From the NCBI GenBank assembly GCA_934457235.1, contig CAKSHT010000064.1, positions 1-12,070 on the forward strand: a stretch of DNA of 12,070 bases, read 5' to 3'. Below are positions 6,757-12,070 of this stretch, piece by piece. Source of the DNA: an uncultured Oscillospiraceae bacterium. GTDB taxonomy: Bacteria > Bacillota > Clostridia > Oscillospirales > Ruminococcaceae. Numbering within the stretch: position 1 is the stretch's first letter; each line of letters starts with the position of its first letter. The translations under genes were made by a program, and so were the position numbers. Under the pieces are notes generated by a model. That model was not told the origin of the DNA, did no database searches, and was given only the letters and a program-made list of their open reading frames with translations.

Positions 6757-7851
6757 TTATTTTCTGCGGAAGCGCTGGATACCGGCGCTTATACCGTCAA
6801 CAAGCGCGTCTATGTCCGCTTCTGTAGTGTCCGCGCACATGCTGACCCTGACGGCGCTGTCCGCGAGCTTGTCCGCAATACCGAACGCCGCGAGCACTCC
6901 GCTCGTCTTGCCGCGGGAGCACGCCGACCCGCTGGAAACGTATATTTCGCGTTCCTCCAGCGAGTGAAGCATTATCTCTGAACGAACGCCGTCCACGCTG
7001 AAATTCACGATGTTCGGCAGACAGTCGTCACCGGAATTCACCGTGATGCCCTCCAAACCGGAAAGCCCGTCCAGCAGGTGCTTTTTCAGCATTGAGAAAT
7101 GCTCCTCAGTACCGTGGTAAGCGCGCACAGCCGCGTCAAGTCCGGCGATAAGTTCCACCGGCTCAGTTCCGCTGCGGAGATTCTTCTGCTGACCTCCGCC
7201 CAGGAGCAGCGGCGAAATGCGGATACCTTTCTTTATGTAGAGGACGCCAATACCCTTGCTTGCATGTATCTTGTGTCCCGAAATACTGATGAGGTCGCCC
7301 TCCAGCGGGACTTTCAGAAACCCCTGCACCGCGTCTATGTGCACGATGGTCTTAGGATTTTTCTTCTTTACCAGACGGCACAGCCGCTTGACGTCCACCG
7401 TGTAGCCCGTTTCGTTATTGACAGCCATACAGCTTATGAGAACCGTATGCTCGTCAACGGCGTCCGCAAGAGCCTGCACGAAATCCGTGTGATCCTTCGG
7501 CGCAAGTCGGACTACTTCATATCCGCGCTCCTCCAGACTGGTCATGACGTTTGCGACGGACGGGTGCTCGATAGCCGTAGTGACTATCCTGTTTCCCGTG
7601 CGGCGGTAGGTTTCCACAGCGCCGCGGATCGCGGTGTTGCTGCTCTCGGTCGCTCCGGAGGTGAATATTATATCTCCCTCGCCGAGCTTTGAAATCAGCG
7701 TTTTTTTCGCCGAAGCGATTATCTTTTCGGAGCGAATGCCCATTCCGTGGAGCGAGCTTGCATTTCCGAAGCTGTCGCGCATGGCGGCGGTCACGGCTTC
7801 GACTGTTTCAGCGCAGGGCTTTGTGGTAGCGGCGCTGTCAAGATATATCAT
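6757..7851 (-). CDS. nifS: Cysteine desulfurase (NifS/IscS family), likely ThiI sulfur donor
   Basis: 364 residues. This PLP enzyme turns L-cysteine into alanine and an enzyme-bound persulfide. Visible motifs are the start YLDSAATT (3-10), SGATES (65-70), EHPSV (95-99) with the PLP-stacking His, HIDAVQ (171-176) with the PLP Asp, SGHKIHASKG (191-200) with Schiff-base Lys194, and SSGSACSRGKTSGVL (306-320) with persulfide Cys311. It is slightly shorter than IscS (about 400) and has no iscU, iscR or iscA beside it, so a specialised role feeding ThiI is more likely than general Fe-S assembly. That is inference from context and from the B. subtilis NifZ-ThiI precedent. It is the first gene of the leftward operon; GGGAGA lies about 8 bases before the ATG. 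Confidence 0.95.
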   Translation of the reverse strand: MIYLDSAATTKPCAETVEAVTAAMRDSFGNASSLHGMGIRSEKIIASAKKTLISKLGEGDIIFTSGATESSNTAIRGAVETYRRTGNRIVTTAIEHPSVANVMTSLEERGYEVVRLAPKDHTDFVQALADAVDEHTVLISCMAVNNETGYTVDVKRLCRLVKKKNPKTIVHIDAVQGFLKVPLEGDLISISGHKIHASKGIGVLYIKKGIRISPLLLGGGQQKNLRSGTEPVELIAGLDAAVRAYHGTEEHFSMLKKHLLDGLSGLEGITVNSGDDCLPNIVNFSVDGVRSEIMLHSLEEREIYVSSGSACSRGKTSGVLAAFGIADKLADSAVRVSMCADTTEADIDALVDGISAGIQRFRRK

Positions 7852-7889
7852 GTTATTTCTCCCTTTTCTGTCTGCACGCGCAGTGGTGC

Positions 7890-7918
7890 ATTATATATAC
7901 TATAACAGTATATCACAA
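7890..7918 (-). promoter_or_regulatory. Sigma-A type promoter for the leftward operon
   Basis: Read leftward, TTGTGA (7918-7913) and a perfect TATAAT (7895-7890) are 17 bp apart, placing the start point near 7883, about 32 bases before the cysteine desulfurase ATG. A 7-bp inverted repeat, ATATACT-ATAAC-AGTATAT (7895-7913), fills the spacer between the two boxes. A protein bound there would block RNA polymerase, so it may be an operator. AT-rich composition raises the chance of a coincidental repeat. Confidence 0.7.
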
Positions 7919-7971
7919 AATTCCCGGTTTGAATAGTCTTTTTTCGAAATTTTCACTTTTATTTCACTGTG

Positions 7972-8061
7972 ATTACGGTCAGATAACAAAAGGTTACAAA
8001 ACGGTTACAGAATTAACGGAAAAGTTACTGAAAAATGACAATGCAGGGAAATCCGGTTACA
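7972..8061. repeat. Helically phased TTAC direct-repeat series
   Basis: TTAC occurs on the rightward strand at 7973, 7994, 8005, 8025 and 8057, in the longer forms GATTACG, GGTTACA, GGTTACA, GTTACTG and GGTTACA. Successive spacings are 21, 11, 20 and 32 bases, close to whole turns of the DNA helix. The two central copies form GGTTACA-N4-GGTTACA, the 11-bp period typical of OmpR/PhoB-family response regulator sites. The series lies between the leftward operon promoter and the rightward promoter at 8077. The regulator is not identified. Confidence 0.45.
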
Positions 8062-8076
8062 ATCTTGTCATATATA

Positions 8077-8105
8077 TTGATTTTTCCGGCGGGAGGTGCT
8101 ACAAT
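8077..8105 (+). promoter_or_regulatory. Near-consensus sigma-A promoter for a short transcript
   Basis: TTGATT (8077-8082) and TACAAT (8100-8105) are separated by exactly 17 bp, placing the start at about A8112. No coding gene starts within the next 400 bases; a strong terminator lies about 65 bases past the predicted start point. Confidence 0.6.
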
Positions 8106-8111
8106 ATATAC

Positions 8112-8212
8112 AGAAAGACAAATCAATAAAAACTTCTCCATATTATTTCATGATAAAATATATGATCCTCCAATTCCAAAAACCCCCGGTAACTCCGGGG
8201 GTTTTTGGTTTT
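8112..8212 (+). ncRNA. Candidate small RNA of about 100 nt
   Basis: The stretch begins at the predicted start point of the 8077-8105 promoter and ends at the T tract of a 14-bp terminator. No ORF with a ribosome site lies within it: the only ATGs (8150, 8162) are preceded by pyrimidine-rich sequence. The 5' part is AU-rich and probably mostly unpaired, with a weak CATAT/ATATG stem. CTTCTCC (8133-8139) and CCTCC (8167-8171) are complementary to Shine-Dalgarno sequences, as in base-pairing regulatory RNAs. Two possible neighbours in its control are the TTAC series upstream and the Spo0A-like gene downstream. An alternative is an attenuated leader of the 8520 gene, but that gene has its own promoter. 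No known RNA family was recognised. Confidence 0.5.
8176..8212 (+). terminator. Strong intrinsic terminator without an upstream gene
   Basis: CCAAAAACCCCCGG (8176-8189) pairs perfectly with CCGGGGGTTTTTGG (8195-8208) around a 5-base loop, followed by TTTT. The nearest gene on the left is divergent, so it must end a short rightward transcript or insulate the regulator gene. On the leftward strand the stem is followed by AATTGG, so its polarity is rightward. Confidence 0.85.
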
Positions 8213-8259
8213 CTGTGCAGAATGCCGTTGAATTTCCAGTTAATTACTCACACCAGGTG

Positions 8260-8276
8260 TTAAGATAATGTTAAGA
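8260..8276 (+). promoter_or_regulatory. TTAAGA-N5-TTAAGA direct repeat, PhoP-box-like
   Basis: Two exact TTAAGA copies (8260-8265 and 8271-8276) are 11 bp apart. Bacillus PhoP binds TT(A/C/T)A(A/C)A repeats with this spacing; position 5 here is G, so the match is imperfect. It sits about 130 bp upstream of the promoter at 8403. From 8213 to 8402 nothing else was recognised. Confidence 0.3.
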
Positions 8277-8402
8277 ACACGCCGCACATAAAGTTGTCCT
8301 CTGCCGGGGAATGTCCGGAAAATGCGGTTATTATCGCAAATGCAGCAATTCGGCGGTACATTATGGCGTAGAAAACCGCTTCAAATATCTTCCATAAACC
8401 TC

Positions 8403-8431
8403 TTGCAATTTTATCCAGAATATGGTATTAT
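8403..8431 (+). promoter_or_regulatory. Sigma-A type promoter of the Spo0A-like gene
   Basis: TTGCAA (8403-8408) and TATTAT (8426-8431) are 17 bp apart, giving a start near 8438 and a leader of about 80 bases. Within the leader, CCGCC (8466-8470) can pair with GGCGG (8488-8492). No sigma-H type promoter, usual for spo0A in Bacillus, was seen. Confidence 0.6.
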
Positions 8432-8519
8432 TAATTTACAGAAAAAAACAGACATTCCACACATACCGCCGAAGGGGAAAATATCCGGGCGGAAAGGAAT
8501 GACAAAACGGAGGTAAATC

Positions 8520-9299
8520 ATGACAAACAGGATCAAGGTACTTATCGGCAGCGACACCGCAGAATGCGGCATGGCATGGGCAGGCGCCCTCAAAGGAGCG
8601 GGAATGTACGCAATAACCCGCCACTGCGACGGAAACGCAGTCCTCAGCTCCATCAAATCCGAGGCTCCGGACGTCGCCGTACTGGAAGCGAAAATGCCCT
8701 TCTGCGACGCGGTGGAGGTTATCCGCCGGCTCAAGACTGAAAAGAAATACTGCCCGAACGTTCTTATAGTTTCCAGCACCGACGACCCACGGCTGGAGCG
8801 CGACGCTATAAACGCAGGCGCTGCCGGAGTTATGGTGAAGCCAGTAGACCCGCAGTACCTTGTAAGCCGCGTCGAGCGCCTGTGCACTCCGGCGGAGGAA
8901 CCGGAGGCAGTCCCGGACGAGACCGACCTGGAATGCGCCGTGACCGAGATAATCCACCAGGTGGGTATCCCGGCGCACATCAAGGGATATCACTACCTGC
9001 GAACGGCGATAATGCTCTCCGTAAATAACGATGAGATGATAAACTGCGTGACAAAGCTGCTCTACCCGACGGTTGCCAAGCGCTACCAGACCACCAGCTC
9101 CCGCGTTGAACGCGCTATCCGCCACGCAATAGAGATCGCGTGGGACCGCGGGGACATCGATGTGCTTACGCGCATTTTCTCGTACACGGTGCACACCTCC
9201 CGCGGAAAGCCTACCAACTCGGAGTTTATCGCGCTCATCGCCGATCATCTGCGGCTGAAATTCAAGACCCGCAGCAATGTTCCTGCATATCAGAGATGA
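8520..9299 (+). CDS. spo0A: Spo0A-family response regulator with Glu at the phospho-acceptor site
   Basis: 259 residues against 267 in B. subtilis. Residues 1-120 are a CheY-like receiver, 122-140 an acidic linker, and 141-250 the Spo0A DNA-binding domain. The latter is unmistakable: GIPAHIKGYHYLR (149-161), TTSSRVERAIRHAIEIAW (191-208) with the recognition helix, and KPTNSEFIA (230-238). In the receiver the phosphorylated Asp56 of B. subtilis Spo0A is Glu56 here (VLEAKMP, 54-60), and the first of the two acidic pocket residues is Ser11, with Asp12 kept. Ser85 and Lys107 (VKPVD) keep the switch positions. Phosphorelay control may therefore be lost or changed. GGAGG lies 6 bases before the ATG. 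Canonical spo0A usually follows spoIVB; here it does not, so a paralogue is possible. It converges on an AraC gene. Confidence 0.92.
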   Translation: MTNRIKVLIGSDTAECGMAWAGALKGAGMYAITRHCDGNAVLSSIKSEAPDVAVLEAKMPFCDAVEVIRRLKTEKKYCPNVLIVSSTDDPRLERDAINAGAAGVMVKPVDPQYLVSRVERLCTPAEEPEAVPDETDLECAVTEIIHQVGIPAHIKGYHYLRTAIMLSVNNDEMINCVTKLLYPTVAKRYQTTSSRVERAIRHAIEIAWDRGDIDVLTRIFSYTVHTSRGKPTNSEFIALIADHLRLKFKTRSNVPAYQR

Positions 9300-9315
9300 G
9301 TTTTTAAATAGATAA

Positions 9316-9341
9316 GTCCCCTGCCCAAACCAGCAGGGGAC
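9316..9341. terminator. Shared bidirectional terminator between convergent genes
   Basis: GTCCCCTGC (9316-9324) pairs perfectly with GCAGGGGAC (9333-9341) around an 8-base loop. It occupies most of the 47-base gap between the stop codons of the Spo0A-like and AraC genes. Rightward it is followed by CATTTCTAT and leftward by TTATCTATTT, moderate U tracts on both transcripts. Confidence 0.8.
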
Positions 9342-9346
9342 CATTT

Positions 9347-10297
9347 CTATACGCTTCTGTACTGTTTAGGCGTCATTCCGGTGTGGGTGCGGAACAGCTT
9401 GCAGAAGTATGCAGAACTGCTGAAACCGCATTCCAGCGCCACCGCCTCCACCGTCATATTGCTGTCGCGCAGAAGCTGCATGGAGCGCTCCACACGGTAT
9501 TTCAGCAGGTAATTCACCGGGGAGGTGTGCAGGTAGCTCTGGAAGCACCGTGAAGCCTCGCTGCGGCTTATGCTGGCAGAATTCGCAATATCCTGGAGCG
9601 ACACGTCCTCCGCATAGTGCATCTGGATAAATCCTATCATTTTCTGCATGCGAATCTGAAGCACATGCTCGTTCTTCACCGCCGGAGCAAGCTCAAGCTC
9701 GTTGCGGTGCTCGTATAGCTCCGCCCAGGCAAGGCTTATCTCACAGAGTACGCGTATCTCAAAACATTCCCGCCGACCCGGCTCGGAGGCGAATTCAAGT
9801 ACCGGAGTTTCTCCGTAACGCCCGATCTCTCCGTACTCCTGGAGCATGGAAAACACCCTGTCCAGCCGTGCCAGCACCGACCGACTCCAGTCCGTCGAGC
9901 CGTCAAGTATGACGTACGGCAGCTGAGAGTTCAGCGTCAGCGGCATGACGTACTGCATGTTGATAACGCTGTTGACAGGCGCGATGAATTCAGGCTGGAA
10001 AACCACGTTCGGGCAGTAGCACGGGCCGCTCTCCGACTGGTTCTCGTAACTGTGCAGGCAGTTCGCGTTAAGAAATATCCCCTGCCCCTGCTCAAGGATA
10101 ACTATGCTGTTCCCGGCATGTATCTTCACCCTGCCGCAGTGCACCACGAAAAATTCAAGGTTCGGGTGCCAGTGCATGGGAACGTTGTTCCCGGCAATGT
10201 GCAGCGAGTTTACATAATATTGTATAGGGAAGCCTGCCTTCCCGTGCTGAACCAGCTCCTGAAAATTTTCCTTCAGCGGCATGCGGAATTCTTCCAT
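9347..10297 (-). CDS. AraC-family transcriptional regulator with cupin sensor domain
   Basis: 316 residues. The N-terminal half has a cupin ligand-binding fold with the motif HWHPNLEFFVVHCG (42-55), keeping the H-x-H-x3-E-x6-G pattern that often binds a metal. About 215-316 is the AraC DNA-binding domain with two helix-turn-helix units: DVSLQDIANSASISRSEASR (231-250) and MTVEAVALECGFSSSAYF (281-298), ending in the family tail FRTHTGMTPKQYR (302-314). Such proteins usually sense a sugar and activate a neighbouring transport or glycosidase operon. The divergent gene encodes a sugar-type binding lipoprotein, which fits. GGGAGGT lies 6 bases before the ATG. A consensus promoter and a 21-bp-spaced direct repeat lie upstream, suggesting autoregulation. 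The ligand is unknown. Confidence 0.93.
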   Translation of the reverse strand: MEEFRMPLKENFQELVQHGKAGFPIQYYVNSLHIAGNNVPMHWHPNLEFFVVHCGRVKIHAGNSIVILEQGQGIFLNANCLHSYENQSESGPCYCPNVVFQPEFIAPVNSVINMQYVMPLTLNSQLPYVILDGSTDWSRSVLARLDRVFSMLQEYGEIGRYGETPVLEFASEPGRRECFEIRVLCEISLAWAELYEHRNELELAPAVKNEHVLQIRMQKMIGFIQMHYAEDVSLQDIANSASISRSEASRCFQSYLHTSPVNYLLKYRVERSMQLLRDSNMTVEAVALECGFSSSAYFCKLFRTHTGMTPKQYRSV

Positions 10298-10360
10298 CTA
10301 CTTACCTCCCGATTGGGTAACTAAACTCCAGGTTGACCACAAAACATGAAAACAACCTTT

Positions 10361-10390
10361 GGGAATATTATAATATAAATCGGGAATATT
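10361..10390. promoter_or_regulatory. Direct repeat operator, likely AraC-protein binding sites
   Basis: GGGAATATT occurs at 10361-10369 and 10382-10390, exactly 21 bp apart, two helical turns and the spacing of AraC half-sites in araI. The left copy overlaps the -10 box of the regulator's own promoter and the right copy touches its -35 box. Relative to the rightward start near 10431 the copies centre at about -66 and -45, a usual activator position. Binding is inferred. Confidence 0.55.
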
Positions 10391-10395
10391 GTCAA
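10367..10395 (-). promoter_or_regulatory. Perfect-consensus promoter of the AraC-family gene
   Basis: Read leftward, TTGACA (10395-10390) and TATAAT (10372-10367) are both perfect and 17 bp apart, with a start near 10360 and a leader of about 62 bases. Such strength for a regulator gene suggests it is held down by repression. Confidence 0.8.
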
Positions 10396-10424
10396 TTGTT
10401 CAAAACGATTATAGAGAATATAAT
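10396..10424 (+). promoter_or_regulatory. Promoter of the binding-protein gene, weak -35
   Basis: TTGTTC (10396-10401) and TATAAT (10419-10424) are 17 bp apart. The -35 box abuts that of the leftward promoter without a gap. The imperfect -35 suits activator dependence. A leader of about 200 bases follows (start near 10431). It holds TTTGTG-N7-CACAAA (10451-10469), a tandem AGGTAA (10501 and 10510), and GGTAAA/TTTACC able to pair (10511-10516 with 10545-10550). No known riboswitch was recognised. Confidence 0.55.
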
Positions 10425-10633
10425 AATATTATACAGAAAAGACGAAAATATTTGTGCATATCTCACAAAGATAACGATTACATATTGTATGAATTGTCTA
10501 AGGTAATTTAGGTAAAGTCCCTTATAAAGTGTTCTGCAATGCGATTTACCACTTGTCAGTCCGGATATTACGAAATTCAGACGGCATTGAAAATTATTGA
10601 CAAAATGCACAAATATCTGAAAAAGGAGAAAAA

Positions 10634-12070
10634 ATGCCAGCTTTAAGAAAAACACTCGCGTGCGTATTGTCCGCGGCTGCCGTTGTCGGGCTGACCGCCT
10701 GCGACGATTCAGCGCCCATTCAGTCGGACGCGTCAAACGCTGCCCCGGCTGTAAGCACCACGTCCACACAGGCTTCCACGACCGTGGATCCGGACGCAGG
10801 CATTGAACTGACAGACAAGGAAAACAAGGTAATCGATACATCCGCCTGCCCGCCAAGCGGCAGCGCCGGAACGCTGAAATACCTGGGATTTTACAATATC
10901 ACCACAGACCAGAAGGGCACCGAGCAGTGTCTGATATTCCAGTCGGATCTCTACGGCGGTAAGATCGAATACATAAGCGCTCCGTTTGGCGCAGCGTATT
11001 ACGACAAGCTCGGAAACCTCATCGCCAGCGACGACTCCCCCGACCTTGTGACCAAGGACGCGATGCTGCGCCCCGGAAACCTCGGCAAGAACCTCTTCGA
11101 GCCTCTGGACGACAGGATCGACCTCACCTCACCCGTGTGGAAGGACATCGCGGATATCGTCGATGATTTCAGCTGGAAGAATGTACACTATTATTACCCG
11201 CACAGGACTTCCACGCTCTATGCGCTTAATTACAGCAAAAAGACCATCGCCGACAACGATCTCACTGACCCCTACGATCTCTACAAGGACGGTAAATGGA
11301 CCTGGGACGCATGGCGCAACCTCATGATAGAGTTCTGCGACAAGAGCGATGATAACGTTGGCTTCTACACCACGAACCACACCATCACAAGCTTTATCGC
11401 CACCACCGGCACCACGATGATCGATGTTCAGCCGGACGGCACGATAACGAACAATCTCCTTTCCGCAGATGTTTCCCGCGCGATGACGTTCCTTGAGGGA
11501 CTGTGCCGCGACGGGCTTACATACGACAAATCCTTCGGTGACTGGATAGACCCCGGTCAGTTCCCCAACGCATGCGACAAGCTGCTGTTCACCTGCACCG
11601 AGCCGGAATGGACATACATCGCAGCGACGGAATCCGTACAGAACAAGGAGGGTGTTGACAACGACATCTTCGGCGAGGTCTCCGATTTCGCATTCGTTCC
11701 GTTTCCAAGAGATCCCGTAGCCGACAAGTACTACACTGAATACGACACATTCGGATACCTCATTCCTAAGGGCGCGAAGAACATAGACGGCGCAGTTGAG
11801 TTTATCAACCTCAACAGAATGTATGATATCGACCCCGATATCCAGGCAAAGGTACGCGAGGATCACATCAACCCCAGCAAGATCTACTACGAAAAGGGCA
11901 AGTACGAAGGCTATGAGAAGTGGCAGATAACCTGGGGAGAACGTGAATACGACCTCTGGCGCGAGATGTGCGACCCGTCCAACTTTGAGTTCATCAACGA
12001 GGACGCCGAGGGCTTCTCACTTGACTTCACCGACCAGATCGGCAACCTGCTGATGGGCGTCGTTGAGCGC
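10634..12070 (+). CDS. ABC transporter extracellular solute-binding lipoprotein (family 1), incomplete at 3' end
   Basis: 479 codons are open to the window edge with no stop. The protein starts with a lipoprotein signal: basic MPALRK, a hydrophobic stretch, and the lipobox LTAC with Cys23 as the lipid-modified residue. A Ser/Thr/Ala-rich tether (24-56) follows, then a periplasmic-binding-protein-like domain. GKWTWDAWRNLM (220-231) matches the WTWD..R.L segment common in family 1 sugar-binding proteins, and FGYLIPKGAKN (373-383) the usual late-domain motif. It would capture a solute, probably an oligosaccharide, outside the membrane and deliver it to an ABC permease expected downstream. AGGAG lies 5 bases before the ATG. 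Divergence from an AraC/cupin regulator supports carbohydrate use. The ligand cannot be named. Confidence 0.9.
   Translation, partial: MPALRKTLACVLSAAAVVGLTACDDSAPIQSDASNAAPAVSTTSTQASTTVDPDAGIELTDKENKVIDTSACPPSGSAGTLKYLGFYNITTDQKGTEQCLIFQSDLYGGKIEYISAPFGAAYYDKLGNLIASDDSPDLVTKDAMLRPGNLGKNLFEPLDDRIDLTSPVWKDIADIVDDFSWKNVHYYYPHRTSTLYALNYSKKTIADNDLTDPYDLYKDGKWTWDAWRNLMIEFCDKSDDNVGFYTTNHTITSFIATTGTTMIDVQPDGTITNNLLSADVSRAMTFLEGLCRDGLTYDKSFGDWIDPGQFPNACDKLLFTCTEPEWTYIAATESVQNKEGVDNDIFGEVSDFAFVPFPRDPVADKYYTEYDTFGYLIPKGAKNIDGAVEFINLNRMYDIDPDIQAKVREDHINPSKIYYEKGKYEGYEKWQITWGEREYDLWREMCDPSNFEFINEDAEGFSLDFTDQIGNLLMGVVER

Noticed and set aside
7929..8268. Short rightward open frames of 66 and 77 codons in the intergenic gap
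   Set aside because: No ribosome site and no recognisable motif. The 77-codon frame reads through the perfect terminator stem and both run across promoter elements.
10451..10469. TTTGTG-N7-CACAAA as a CRP-like site
   Set aside because: The half-site spacing is one base off the CRP pattern and the site lies downstream of the predicted start point; classical CRP control is also not expected in this lineage.
10392..10856. Leftward 154-codon frame over the lipoprotein start
   Set aside because: It is antisense to the signal peptide and leader of the binding-protein gene, with no family resemblance.
11129..11866. Leftward 245-codon frame inside the binding-protein gene
   Set aside because: It is a shadow of the well-supported lipoprotein reading frame, which remains open to the window edge.

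Overview
The window reads as chromosomal DNA from a low-G+C-lineage (Firmicutes) anaerobe, most likely a gut Clostridia of the Oscillospiraceae/Ruminococcus type. The reasons are a Spo0A-family regulator, class B sortases, a SpoIID/LytB-domain protein, a rhodanese-less ThiI of the Bacillus kind, A/G-rich Shine-Dalgarno sequences and sigma-A type promoters in AT-rich gaps. The genus is inference; the families are clear. No IS element, phage gene, tRNA, rRNA or CRISPR array was seen.

Positions 134-7851 form one leftward, tightly packed seven-gene block. In transcription order it is: cysteine desulfurase, thiI, a CinA C-terminal domain protein (PncC type), three tandem class B sortases, and a SpoIID/LytB-domain protein with a Thr-rich stalk. 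The gaps are 18, 1, 14, 23, 33 and 12 bases, with no hairpin terminator between genes, so it looks like a single operon. A good promoter lies at 7890-7918 and hairpins follow the last stop codon (20-129). The first two genes make a sulfur-transfer pair for tRNA 4-thiouridine. The last four act outside the membrane on surface proteins and peptidoglycan. No sortase substrate is encoded in the window.

Positions 7852-8519 are a 668-base gap between the leftward operon and a rightward regulator. It holds the operon promoter with an inverted repeat in its spacer, a helically phased series of TTAC motifs, a near-consensus promoter followed about 100 bases later by a perfect 14-bp terminator with no ORF between them (a candidate small RNA), a TTAAGA direct repeat, and the regulator's own promoter.

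Positions 8520-9299 encode a Spo0A-family response regulator. Its DNA-binding domain is well conserved, but the phospho-acceptor position, Asp56 in Bacillus subtilis, is Glu. A shared bidirectional terminator (9316-9341) separates it from a convergent AraC-family regulator (9347-10297).

Positions 10298-10633 are a divergent control region between the AraC regulator and a rightward sugar-type ABC transporter binding lipoprotein (10634 to the window edge, incomplete). The two promoters have touching -35 boxes. A 9-bp direct repeat spaced 21 bp covers the regulator's promoter and sits just upstream of the lipoprotein's promoter, the geometry expected if the AraC protein represses itself and activates the transporter.
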